Source: CAZCGA01 sp964498075 (GTDB taxonomy: Bacteria; Desulfobacterota; Binatia; HRBIN30). From it: a stretch of 64,000 nt of DNA. The position numbers were made by a program, and so were the translations under genes. The notes beneath the pieces are model-generated. The model was not told where the DNA came from and searched no databases. It was given only the letters and a program-made list of their open reading frames with translations. Shown in pieces: positions 8,783 to 17,660 of this stretch. Each line of letters opens with the position of its first letter. The first letter of the stretch is position 1. Location: the NCBI GenBank assembly GCA_964498075.1, contig CAZCGA010000007.1, positions 27,361 through 91,360 on the forward strand, given 5' to 3'.

Positions 8783-10719
8783 ATGTGTGGCATCAGTGGA
8801 GTCGCCAGCTTCCATCCGATCGACGATCGCTTGTACGAGGGTGTCCACCACCTCGAGTACCGCGGCTACGACTCCTGCGGCATCGCCTTCCTGGACAATC
8901 ACCACATCGAGGTGCGCAAGGACATCGGCACCGTCGATGAGGTGAACAGCAAGGAGAACATCCGCCACCTCAACGCGCTGGTGGGTATCGCGCACACCCG
9001 CTGGGCGACGCACGGCAAGGTCACCCGCGAGAACGCCCACCCGCACACCAGCTGTCACGGCGAGTTTGCCGTGGTACACAACGGCATCATCGCCAACTAC
9101 AAGGCGCTGCGCGAGGAGCTGCTGCGCGCCGGGCACCGCTTCCGCTCCGAGACCGACACCGAGATCATCGCCCACCTCATCGAGCAACGCTTCGCCGACT
9201 CGGGGGACGTCGAACGCGCCTTGGTCAGCGCCTTGAAGGCCCTGAAGGGTAGCTACGCGCTGGCGATGATCTCGACGCACGACCCGGAACGGATCTTCTG
9301 CGCCCGCCACGAAAGCCCGCTGATCATCGGCGCCGGCAGCGAGTCGAACTACCTGGGCTCGGACTTCAATGCGTTCATCGATTACACGAAGAACACGGTG
9401 ATCCTCGAGGACGGCGAGTACGGCATCGTCTCCAAGGACAGCTACTCGGTGAAGAGTCTGAGCACCGGCGAAGTGGTAGACAAGCAAATCACCGTCGTGC
9501 CCTGGGACTCGGAGCTGTCGCGCAAGGGCGGCTATCCGCACTACATGCTCAAGGAGATTCACGAGCAGCCGCAAGCCGTGCGCAGCGCCTTGAGCATCGA
9601 TGCGGACCAGCTCGGCGCCGTGGCCGACATGATCGCGGCGGCACAGCGCACCCAACTTCTGGGCGTGGGCACGACGTACTACGTGGCGCTGCTCGGGCAG
9701 TACGTGTTTGCCGCCTTGGCGGACATGGACGTCCCGGCGCTCAGCTCGGATGAGTTCCGCCATCTCGACAAGAGCGACCGGGGTTCCTTGGTGCTCGCCG
9801 TCTCGCAGTCCGGCGAAACCTACGACACGGTGATGAGTCTGCGACACGCCAAGGAGCGCGGCGCCAAGACGGTGGCGATCGTCAACGTCGTGGGCTCGTC
9901 CATCGCACGGATGGTCGACCGCGTCATCCTGCAAGGCTCGGGTCCCGAGGTGTGCGTGGTCAGCACCAAGGCGGCGCTGGCGCAGATGATCCTGCTGACC
10001 CGCCTGGCCATCGAGATGGGCGCCCGGCGCGGCGTGCTGTCGGCGGCGCAGCGCCGCGAGTGCGACGCCGCGCTGGCCGCGTTGCCGGGCGAGATCGAGA
10101 CCATCTTGAACGAGAAGTCCGGTCTGATCCGTGCCGCGGCGTACCGGCATGCACGCGTGGCCAATTGGCTTTTCTTGGGACGCGGGGTGTACTACCCGAT
10201 CGCCCTCGAGGCGGCGTTGAAGATGAAGGAGGTCACCTACGTGCACGCCGAGGGCATGCCGGGGGGCTTTCTCAAGCACGGCACGCTCTCGCTGGTGGAC
10301 GACAAGCTCTACACGTTGGTCTTCGTGCCGCCGGCGTCGGCGGACGAGCTGCATGCGATGACGATGTCGAGCGTCGAAGAGGTCAAGGCGCGCGGCGGCT
10401 TCGTCTTCGGCTTGACCTTCGATGGCACCGACGACATCATGGTTACAACCATTTATGGATATGGTACTTGTGACAAACCGTGTTCTCGTCGGTGCCAAAC
10501 TCACGCACTCACGTTAAGAATGGTCTGTCTGCGGCAANNNNNNNNNNCGTCCACTTCGACATCTTCAACGAGCAGCTGGTGTTCGCCTCGACTCACGCGA
10601 TCACCGCGCCGTTCCTGCCGCTCGTGGCCGCGCAGCTGCTCGCCTACTTCACGGCGACGGCGCTCAAGCGTAACGTCGACAAGCCCCGCTCGCTCGCCAA
10701 ATCGGTCACCGTGGCCTGA
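8783..10719 (+). CDS. glmS: Glutamine--fructose-6-phosphate aminotransferase GlmS (interrupted by assembly gap)
   Basis: GlmS makes glucosamine-6-phosphate, the first committed step to UDP-GlcNAc. The start MCGISG exposes the catalytic N-terminal cysteine. Class II glutamine amidotransferase motifs follow (HLEYRGYDSCGIAF, HTRWATHGKVT, HNGIIANY), then two SIS sugar-isomerase domains (SQSGETYDTVM, HAEGMPGGFLKHG). The frame is coherent to DDIM at 10441. After the 10-N gap the C-terminus continues in another frame with the family ending LAKSVTV. Joining 10441 directly to 10548 gives about 609 residues, the size of E. coli GlmS, so the 96 bases before the Ns are probably extraneous and the frame break is an assembly artefact rather than a real lesion. 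Confidence 0.88.
10442..10537. other. Low-GC sequence at contig edge, probably not native to glmS
   Basis: These 96 bases contain 45 G+C (47 percent), against roughly 65-70 percent in the adjoining coding DNA. They translate to nothing resembling GlmS and end at the Ns. They look like an erroneous contig end or chimeric read tail. Confidence 0.6.
10538..10547. other. Assembly gap (10 N)
   Basis: Ten unknown bases join two contigs inside glmS. The real gap length is unknown; ten is probably a placeholder. Confidence 0.99.
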
Positions 10720-10739
10720 CGGGGTCGCCCCGGACACTG

Positions 10740-12914
10740 ATGGATCTCCACGAAGTGATCGCCGGGTTGCAGACGCTTGCGGTGAGCGAGAGCTACCGCG
10801 AACAGGCGATCCGCGGCCTGCGCGCGTGGTGGACGGGAGCTCAGTACGCGGCCTACCGACCGCAGCTGGAGAGCCTGGCGCGGCGGCAGCAGTGGCCGCT
10901 GCTGCTCGACTCTTTCTACCGCGTCATGCCGTTCGGTACGAGCGGGCGCCGCGGCCCCGTCGGCATCGGTCCAAACCGCATCAATCAGGAGACGGTGGTG
11001 ACCTCGGTGCAAGGACACGTGAACTATCTGCGGCGGCGATTCGCGGCCACGCGGCTGCTCGTCGTCGTGGCGTTCGACGTGCGGGTCTTCCGCGATCTGC
11101 GCGCTCTGTACGACGCCGCGGTGCCCAACCCGTTGCTCGGCCTCAGCTCGCGCGACTTCGCGTGTCTGGCATGCGGCGTCTACGCGGCAAACGATGCCGA
11201 GGTCTACACCGTGCCCGGCGACGGCGACTTCTTCCTCTCCACGCCGGAGCTGTCGTTCGCCATCCGTCACCTGCAGGCGCACGGCGGTTTGAACATCTCG
11301 GCGTCGCACAACCATCCCGACGACAACGGCGCGAAGTTCTACATGGCCAGCGGCGGGCAGCCCGTACCGCCGGAAGATGAAGTGCTCGCCAAAGAGGTCG
11401 AGGCCGTCACCGAAGTGCGGTCCGGGGATTTCGAGGGCGCCGTCCGCGCCGGGCAGGTGCAGTGGTGGGGTGCGGTGATGCACGACCGTTACCTCGAAGC
11501 CAACCTGTCGCGCTCCATCGATCCGAGCGCCCGCCGCGCCTGCATCGTCTACTCGCCGCTGCACGGCACCGGCCGCCACACCGTCGGCGACCTCCTGCCA
11601 CGCGCGGGTTTCGAGATGCACTTCGTCGAACGGCAGGCGAGAGCCGACGGCGCCTTTCCAGAAGTGAAGTTCCGTGTGCCCAATCCCGAGGTGCCCGAGT
11701 CGATGGAGCTGGTCACCGCCGAGGCGCGGCAGCGCGGCGCGGACGCCGGGCTCGCCACCGATCCCGACGCCGACCGCCTCGGCGTCGTCGCACCCGTGGA
11801 AGGCGAGTGGCGCTTTCTCACCGGCAACGAGATGGCCATCTTGCTCGCCGCCTACATCATCGAAACGCGCCGCGCGCTCGGCACGTTGCCGGCGCGCGGG
11901 TTTGTGATCAAGACCGCCGTCACCACCGAGCTGCTCACGCGCATCGCCCGCAGCCACGGCGTGCAGATCCTGGGCGACCTCCTCGTCGGCTTCAAGTACG
12001 TCGGCGAGGTGCTGGACGCGATCGCCAAGGACGGACGCTTTCGCGACCTGCGCGGCACGACGGACGATTTCCTGCTCGCCGCGGAAGAAAGCAACGGCGT
12101 GCTCGTCAGTGCCCAGCTGCGCGACAAGGACGCTGCGGGTGGAGCGCTGCTGCTGGCCGAGCTCTGCGCCCGGCTGCGCCCCCAGGGTGTGACGCTGGGC
12201 GCGTACCTGGTCGACGTCTATCGCCGCTACGGCTACGCGGCCAACGTCGGCTATTCGCTGATCATGGAGGGCATCTCCGGTTTGGAGCTGGCCACGCGCA
12301 TAATGGATCGCCTGCGCGTCGAGCCGCCGCATGTGGTGGAAGGACGCACGCTGTGCCGCGCCGTGGACTATTGGAACGAATCGCTTTTTGGAAAGATCCA
12401 ATCCGAGACCGATCGCAGCTCGCGCAACTTCATACGGCTCGAATACGACCGCGACCTGCACGTGTCGGTGCGGCCGTCGGGAACCGAACCGAAGATCAAG
12501 ATCTACGTCGAGCAAGTCTTCGATCCCGCACCGGCCTGGGCGGGGGCCGGGTTTGCGGACGCGCGCCGGGTCATGGACGAGGCGACCGGGCAGGTCACCT
12601 TGGCGCTGGTCGATCAGCTGCTGCGACTCGTGCATATCGAGCTGCCACGCGCGGCGTTGCTGCTGTCCTCGCTCGTCTCGCTCGACAACCGCGTCGATTT
12701 CTGCGGTCGCTTTCTGCCCGAGGTTGAAGAGCACGTGCGCGCCGCGGGCCTGGCGGGGGCCGACCGCCTCGCCGCATGGATCGACGATCGGCTCAAGGCC
12801 TACGGCCCCGACCCGCGCTACCTCGTCAAGGCGGGAGTCGCGGAGCACTTCCGCGGCCGTGTGCTGCCGCCGGACCAGGAGCGACTGCTCCGCCAACTGT
12901 TCTTTCTCGCGTAG
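10740..12914 (+). CDS. Long alpha-D-phosphohexomutase (phosphoglucomutase/phosphomannomutase family)
   Basis: The enzyme should interconvert hexose-1- and hexose-6-phosphates. Four family signatures are present: FGTSGRRG near residue 62, the active-serine loop NISASHNHPDDNGAK, the metal loop DPDADR and the phosphate-binding RPSGTEPKIK. At 724 residues it is much longer than the 440-550 typical of GlmM, ManB or Pgm. There is a roughly 60-residue N-terminal helical lead before FGTSG and about 120 residues after the RPSGTEP loop, with no family I can name. Its position after glmS and the nucleotidyltransferase suggests it supplies the hexosamine-1-phosphate step, but glucose- or mannose-phosphate is equally possible. 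ATG 10740 follows the glmS stop by 20 bases. Confidence 0.82.
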   Translation: MDLHEVIAGLQTLAVSESYREQAIRGLRAWWTGAQYAAYRPQLESLARRQQWPLLLDSFYRVMPFGTSGRRGPVGIGPNRINQETVVTSVQGHVNYLRRRFAATRLLVVVAFDVRVFRDLRALYDAAVPNPLLGLSSRDFACLACGVYAANDAEVYTVPGDGDFFLSTPELSFAIRHLQAHGGLNISASHNHPDDNGAKFYMASGGQPVPPEDEVLAKEVEAVTEVRSGDFEGAVRAGQVQWWGAVMHDRYLEANLSRSIDPSARRACIVYSPLHGTGRHTVGDLLPRAGFEMHFVERQARADGAFPEVKFRVPNPEVPESMELVTAEARQRGADAGLATDPDADRLGVVAPVEGEWRFLTGNEMAILLAAYIIETRRALGTLPARGFVIKTAVTTELLTRIARSHGVQILGDLLVGFKYVGEVLDAIAKDGRFRDLRGTTDDFLLAAEESNGVLVSAQLRDKDAAGGALLLAELCARLRPQGVTLGAYLVDVYRRYGYAANVGYSLIMEGISGLELATRIMDRLRVEPPHVVEGRTLCRAVDYWNESLFGKIQSETDRSSRNFIRLEYDRDLHVSVRPSGTEPKIKIYVEQVFDPAPAWAGAGFADARRVMDEATGQVTLALVDQLLRLVHIELPRAALLLSSLVSLDNRVDFCGRFLPEVEEHVRAAGLAGADRLAAWIDDRLKAYGPDPRYLVKAGVAEHFRGRVLPPDQERLLRQLFFLA

Positions 12915-12919
12915 CCCGC

Positions 12920-14638
12920 TCAGGCCGCGCCCGGTTTGCCGGCGCCTTCGATGAGGCGGCGGGCGTAGCGCTGCGACTCGGCCGTGGCGCTGCCGCCGAG
13001 CATCCGCGTCAGCTCGCGCACCCGGTCGTCGCTCGCGAGGGCGCGGGCGCTGGTCACGGTGCGCCCTTTGATCACGTGCTTCTCGACGGCGAAGTGGTGA
13101 TCGGCGAGCGCCGCGATCTGCGGCAAGTGCGTGAGGCAGACGATCTGTCGCGCGCGGCCGAGCGCCTGCAAGCGCTTGCCCACCGCCTCTGCGACACCCC
13201 CACCGATGCCGGCGTCGACTTCATCGAAGATGAGCGTCGAGGCGTCGCCCTCGCCGGCCGTCAGTGCCTTCAGCGCCAGCATGATGCGTGACAGCTCTCC
13301 GCCCGAGGCGATCCGGGCGAGCGGCTTTGGATCCTCGCCTGGATTCGCCGACAAGTAGAACTCCACGACGTCGGCACCGGCCGCTCCCAACCCCGACGTC
13401 TCGCCGGTGATGGGATCGGCGGACCCCCGTTGCGGTCCACCCGACGCAGCGACCTTGAAGATGACGCGAAACACGGCGCCGCGCATGCCCAGGGCGCGCA
13501 GCTCCTCGGCCATCTGCTTCTCCAGCTTCGCCGCCACCGCCTGGCGCGCACGCGAGAGCTCGCGCGCCACGTCCCACGCAGTGGCCACGCGCTCCAAGGT
13601 CTCGTGCCGTGCGGCCGCGAGGTCGGTGCCGGAGGTTTCGAGCTGCGCCAGCTCGGTCTCCATATCGGCGAGTCGATCGAGCAGCTCGTCCGCCTCGCAT
13701 CCGTACTTGCGCTTCAGGCGGGACAGCAGTGCCAGCCGCTCCTCGATCTCTTCCAGCCGTTGCGGGTCGTGCCGAATGCCGTCTGCCGTCCGGCGGAGCT
13801 CCAGTGCGACGTCCTCGATTTGCGTGGTGGCCTGCTGCAAGGCATCCGCGTGGTGACGGAATCGGGGGTCGATCTTCGCGGCGTCGAGCAGCTGCGCAGT
13901 GATGCGGCCGAGCCCGGTCGCAATCGCCTCGTCTCCCGAGTACATCACTTCCTCGCTGTGCCGGCAGATAGCGGCGAGCTTCTCGGCGTGGCGTTGGACG
14001 GCACGCTCCTGCTGCAGCTCTGGCTCCTCGCCCGTCGCCAGCTGCGCCTCGCGCAGCTCCTTCACTTGGAAGCGCAGCAGCTCGTGCCGTTGCCGCGCCG
14101 CCTCGCCACCCGCGGTGAGCGCCGCCAGACGGTCGGCGGCCTGGCGATACGCGCCGTACGCCTGCGCCATGCGCACGCGCTCGGCAGCGAGCTTGCCGAA
14201 CGCATCGAGGAAGTTGAGGTGACTCTCCGGCTTGAGGAGCAAGGCGTGTTCGAGCTGGCCGTACACGTGCAGGAGCTGATCGCCGAGCTGCCCGAGCACG
14301 CTCGCCGTGGACAGGCTGCCGTTCACGTGCACCCGACCTTTGCCCGACCGGCTGATGACGCGGCGTACGAGCAGCTCATCGGCCGGCGGCAAACCGCTGC
14401 CTTCCAGGAGCGCGTGGCCCTTTTCGTCCAGATCGAAGAGCCCTTCAATCTCCGCTTCCTCGGTGTCGGTACGGATGAGGTCGGTGTTGGCGCGCTCGCC
14501 ACACAGCAGGCCGATGGCCCGCATGATGATGCTCTTGCCGGCCCCGGTTTCGCCGGTGAGCACGTTCATGCCGGAAGCGAACGAGAGCTGCAGCTCGTCG
14601 ATGATCGCGAAGTTGGTGATCCGCAGCTCGCGCAGCAT
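12920..14638 (-). CDS. recN: DNA repair ATPase RecN
   Basis: RecN is an SMC-like ATPase that acts early at double-strand breaks. The 572-residue product starts MLRELRITNFAIID and has Walker A GETGAGKS within the first 40 residues. A long central coiled-coil (roughly residues 150-370, rich in E, R, L and Q) follows. The C-terminal half carries the signature GGELSRIMLALK, Walker B TLIFDEVDAGIGG and a late CLTHLPQIAA switch. GAGGAG lies just upstream of ATG 14638. It is 14 bases downstream of nadK, an association found in many bacteria, and its 3' end faces the phosphohexomutase gene 5 bases away. Confidence 0.94.
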   Translation of the reverse strand: MLRELRITNFAIIDELQLSFASGMNVLTGETGAGKSIIMRAIGLLCGERANTDLIRTDTEEAEIEGLFDLDEKGHALLEGSGLPPADELLVRRVISRSGKGRVHVNGSLSTASVLGQLGDQLLHVYGQLEHALLLKPESHLNFLDAFGKLAAERVRMAQAYGAYRQAADRLAALTAGGEAARQRHELLRFQVKELREAQLATGEEPELQQERAVQRHAEKLAAICRHSEEVMYSGDEAIATGLGRITAQLLDAAKIDPRFRHHADALQQATTQIEDVALELRRTADGIRHDPQRLEEIEERLALLSRLKRKYGCEADELLDRLADMETELAQLETSGTDLAAARHETLERVATAWDVARELSRARQAVAAKLEKQMAEELRALGMRGAVFRVIFKVAASGGPQRGSADPITGETSGLGAAGADVVEFYLSANPGEDPKPLARIASGGELSRIMLALKALTAGEGDASTLIFDEVDAGIGGGVAEAVGKRLQALGRARQIVCLTHLPQIAALADHHFAVEKHVIKGRTVTSARALASDDRVRELTRMLGGSATAESQRYARRLIEGAGKPGAA

Positions 14639-14652
14639 CGAAAGCCTTCTCC

Positions 14653-15507
14653 TCAGCGCTCGCCCCAGCGGAGCTTGCTGCGCAGCATGTCGAAGTAGCT
14701 GCGGGTGGCGGATTGGATCAGCGGCACCGTGCTGCTGCCCTTGCGAATCTCGACGACATCGTGGCTGTGCAGGCTCGTGCCGTCCTGACCGTCGAGGCTG
14801 AGCACAACGTCCTCGTCGGGTGAGCGCACGGTGACCCGCACCACGGCGGAATCCGGGAGGACGACGGGTCGGTTGGTCAGCGTGTGCGGACAGATCGGCG
14901 ACAGCACCATCACGCCCACGGAGGGGTGCACGATCGGCCCGCCCGCCGACAGCGAGTACGCGGTCGAGCCCGTCGGTGTAGTGACGATCAAGCCGTCGGC
15001 CTTGTACACGCACATCGCTTGCCCGTCGACACTGGTGTCGAGGTCGATGACGCGCGCCAGGGCCCCCTTGGTGATCACCGCTTCGTTGAGCACCTGGCGC
15101 TCGATCAGGACCGAGTCGCCACGCCGCAGCCGGACGTCGAGCGTCATGCGCTGGTCGACGCGGAACTGGCCGGCCAGGACGCGCTCGATCATCGGGATCA
15201 GCTCGTCCGTGGTCATCGCCGTCAGAAAGCCGAGCCCGCCGAGGTTGACCCCCAAGATGGGTACGGCGCGGTGCTGCATGAGGCGCGCCACGCTGAGCAG
15301 CGTGCCGTCGCCGCCCAGGACGACGATGAGGTCGGCTGTGTCGATCATCTCGACCCTGCTCGTGGCCGAGCCGCAGCCGACTTGCGCGGCGCTTTCCGCA
15401 TCGACCAGAGCGGTGAGGTCGTGGCGACGCAGCCAGACGACGAGCTCGCGGGCCAGCTCGACCGCTTGCGCGCGGCCCCGCTTCACCACCACGCCGAACG
15501 TGCGCAT
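14653..15507 (-). CDS. nadK: NAD kinase
   Basis: NAD kinase phosphorylates NAD to NADP. The 284-residue product has the catalytic GGDGT loop (VVLGGDGTLL, near residue 65), the following GVNLGGLGFL, the NEAVI substrate segment, and the second glycine-rich region DGLIVTTPTGSTAYSLSAGGPI. Its length is normal for the family. It is the first gene of a two-gene run with recN. The 87 bases between it and the divergent rtcB should hold two promoters; I did not find convincing -35/-10 pairs by eye. Confidence 0.95.
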   Translation of the reverse strand: MRTFGVVVKRGRAQAVELARELVVWLRRHDLTALVDAESAAQVGCGSATSRVEMIDTADLIVVLGGDGTLLSVARLMQHRAVPILGVNLGGLGFLTAMTTDELIPMIERVLAGQFRVDQRMTLDVRLRRGDSVLIERQVLNEAVITKGALARVIDLDTSVDGQAMCVYKADGLIVTTPTGSTAYSLSAGGPIVHPSVGVMVLSPICPHTLTNRPVVLPDSAVVRVTVRSPDEDVVLSLDGQDGTSLHSHDVVEIRKGSSTVPLIQSATRSYFDMLRSKLRWGER

Positions 15508-15594
15508 AGCGCGAAGCTATCATCTAGGGTTCACGTGGTCCAAGGGTGTCGGCACCCGTTGCGACCCCGACGGGCGGCGAGTAGGCTCGCACGC

Positions 15595-17076
15595 ATGAGC
15601 CACCCCGGAACCGCACGCTCCGGCCTGCGACAGAAGGTGTCGCAGGTGTCCGAGGCGGTGTGGGAGATCCCGCCGACCGCCAAGCCGGGCATGCGCGTGC
15701 CGGCGCGTATCTACGCCACCCGCGCGCTGCTGGAGGCGATGGACGACGGCGTGTTCGAGCAGGTGACGAACGTGGCCATGCTGCCCGGCATCGTCGACTA
15801 CTCCTTCTGCATGCCCGACGGCCACTGGGGCTACGGCTTTCCCATCGGCGGGCTGGCGGCGATGGATCCGGAGACCGGGGTCATCTCGCCCGGCGGCATC
15901 GGCTTCGACATCAACTGCGGCATGCGGCTGGTACGCACCAATCTGACGTTCGAGGACATCCGCGAGCGGATCACCGAGTTGATCGACGCCCTCTACAAGC
16001 GCGTGCCCGCCGGGGTCGGCGCGCGGGGCCTTCTGAAGCTGACGGACGACGAGTTCCGTGGCGTCGCGGTCGAAGGGGCCGGGTGGTGTGTGCAGCATGG
16101 CTATGGCTGGCCGGAAGACCTGCAGCGGATCGAAGAAGGCGGCGCCATCTCCGGCGCCGATCCCGATCACGTCAGCCGGCGCGCCCTGGAGCGCGGTCGC
16201 CAGCAGGTTGGCACCTTGGGTTCGGGAAACCACTACCTGGAGATCCAGGTGCTCCGGCCGGAGCACGTGTTCGACACACGCGCCGCGGCAGTGATGGGGT
16301 TCACGCTGCCGCACCAGGTCGCGATCATGTTTCATTGTGGCAGCCGCGGCTTCGGCCACCAGATCGCCAGCGACTACATTCAAAGCTTCCTGCCGCTGAT
16401 GCAGCGTAAGTTCGGCATCGAGCTGCCCGACCGCGATCTCGCTTGCGCTCCGTTCGCATCCAACGAGGGGCAGGCGTACTTCGCCGCCATGAAGTGCGCC
16501 ATCAACATGTCGTTCGCCAATCGTCAGGTGATTCTACACCGCATCCGCGAAGTGTTCGCCGAGGTGCTGCACCGCGACCCGCGCGACCTCGGTATGGAGA
16601 TGGTGTACGACGTCGCGCACAACACCGCCAAGCTGGAGGAGCACGAGGTGCACGGCCGCCGGCGCCGCTTGCTGGTGCATCGCAAGGGCGCAACGCGCGC
16701 CTTCGCGCCGGGCATGCCGGATATCCCGGCGGCGTTCCGCGACATCGGCCAGCCGGTGATCATCGGCGGCAGCATGGAGACCGGATCGTATCTGCTCCTC
16801 GGCGTACCTTCCGGCCGACAGGCGTTCTTCACCACGGCGCACGGCAGCGGCCGCACCATGAGCCGCGCCCAGGCGAAGAAGCAGTTCCGCGGCAAGCAGC
16901 TCGAGCACGATCTGGCACAGCGGGGTATCTACGTTCGCAGCGCCTCCTACGCTGGTCTCGCCGAAGAGGCGGGCGCCGCCTACAAGGACATCGACGCCGT
17001 CGTGGCCACCACCGAAAAGGCCGGCCTCAGTCGGGCGGTGGCCCGTTTCACGCCGGTCGGCAACGTGAAGGGCTGA
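15595..17076 (+). CDS. rtcB: RNA-splicing/repair ligase RtcB
   Basis: RtcB joins 2',3'-cyclic phosphate (or 3'-phosphate) RNA ends to 5'-OH ends using GTP and Mn(II). The 493-residue product contains the family metal and guanylylation elements: FDINCGMRLVRT, GTLGSGNHYLEIQ, MFHCGSRGFGHQ, VYDVAHNTAK, VIIGGSMETGSYLL and, near the end, TTAHGSGRTMSR, where the histidine accepts GMP. ATG 15595 is chosen because the residues upstream in frame look non-coding. The archease gene follows within 6 bases, which strongly supports a real RNA-ligase operon. Confidence 0.95.
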   Translation: MSHPGTARSGLRQKVSQVSEAVWEIPPTAKPGMRVPARIYATRALLEAMDDGVFEQVTNVAMLPGIVDYSFCMPDGHWGYGFPIGGLAAMDPETGVISPGGIGFDINCGMRLVRTNLTFEDIRERITELIDALYKRVPAGVGARGLLKLTDDEFRGVAVEGAGWCVQHGYGWPEDLQRIEEGGAISGADPDHVSRRALERGRQQVGTLGSGNHYLEIQVLRPEHVFDTRAAAVMGFTLPHQVAIMFHCGSRGFGHQIASDYIQSFLPLMQRKFGIELPDRDLACAPFASNEGQAYFAAMKCAINMSFANRQVILHRIREVFAEVLHRDPRDLGMEMVYDVAHNTAKLEEHEVHGRRRRLLVHRKGATRAFAPGMPDIPAAFRDIGQPVIIGGSMETGSYLLLGVPSGRQAFFTTAHGSGRTMSRAQAKKQFRGKQLEHDLAQRGIYVRSASYAGLAEEAGAAYKDIDAVVATTEKAGLSRAVARFTPVGNVKG

Positions 17077-17081
17077 ATCGG

Positions 17082-17513
17082 GTGCCATACCGCTTCCTCG
17101 AGGACGCCTTCACCGCCGATATCGGCTTCGTCGCGTCGGGGAGCACGTTGGACGAATGCTTTCAAGCGGCCGCCGATGCCACGCTGGAAGTCATGCTCGC
17201 CAACCCGACGGCGCTGCGCGCGTGCGAACGGCGCGCGCTGCAAGTCGAGCACGACAGCTTGGATCTGGCCTTGCTGCGCTTCCTCGAAGAGCTCGTGTAC
17301 TACAAGGACGCCGAAGGCCTGCTGCTGCGCGCGGCGAGTGTGCGCGTCACCCAGGTGACAGGTCGCTGGACGGTCAGTGCGACTGCCGAGGGTGAACCCA
17401 TCGATGCAAGCCGGCATGAGTTGTCCGCTGATGTGAAGGCGGTTACAGTGCACCGGCTCGATGTGCGACAGGTCAACGGCGTCTGGGAAGCAACGGTCGT
17501 ACTGGACATCTGA
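17082..17513 (+). CDS. Archease, RtcB activator
   Basis: Archease promotes turnover and guanylylation of RtcB. The 143-residue protein has the usual small two-layer fold signature: an N-terminal PYRFLEDAFTADIGFVASG, a central LRFLEELVYYKDAEGLLLR, and a C-terminal SADVKAVTVHRLDVRQ followed by a final beta strand ending in VVLDI. Acidic residues in the first and last strands (the D of TADI and the terminal D) match the metal-binding positions described for archeases. The start is GTG 17082, five bases after the rtcB stop; there is no better ATG. Co-transcription with rtcB is almost certain. Confidence 0.9.
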   Translation: MPYRFLEDAFTADIGFVASGSTLDECFQAAADATLEVMLANPTALRACERRALQVEHDSLDLALLRFLEELVYYKDAEGLLLRAASVRVTQVTGRWTVSATAEGEPIDASRHELSADVKAVTVHRLDVRQVNGVWEATVVLDI

Positions 17514-17539
17514 TCGGCTGTTGAAAGAGGCGAAGAGCA

Positions 17540-17623
17540 CCCTTCGAGAGCCTCAGGGTGAGCGGAAGAGTTCAATGGATTCGGGGAGGGGTTCCGTTCA
17601 TGCTGAGGCTCTCGAAGCACGGG
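17540..17623. repeat. Inverted pair of the dispersed CCTTCGA-type palindromic repeat (large hairpin)
   Basis: A copy reading CTTCGAGAGCCTCAG on the plus strand at 17542-17556 is followed by its exact inverse CTGAGGCTCTCGAAG at 17603-17617. Partly matched flanks GTGAGCGGAA and TTCCGTTCAT lie inside. The 15-base perfect stem sits between archease and the cytochrome gene and could act as a terminator-like or mRNA-stabilising structure. Single copies occur at 21385 and 26871. Confidence 0.8.
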
Positions 17624-17660
17624 GTGGGGGTTTTCAGCAGCTTGCCGAGAGGTTTCGGAG

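Noticed and set aside
8519..10504. Long minus-strand open frame opposite glmS and its neighbour
   Set aside because: Shadow frame; protein is low-information and matches no family, while the plus strand carries GlmS.
10442..10537. Frame change in glmS as a programmed frameshift or pseudogene
   Set aside because: The change coincides with Ns and foreign-looking sequence, so an assembly artefact is the simpler explanation.
10644..12896. Long minus-strand open frame opposite the phosphohexomutase
   Set aside because: Shadow frame; arginine/histidine-rich sequence typical of antisense high-GC translation.
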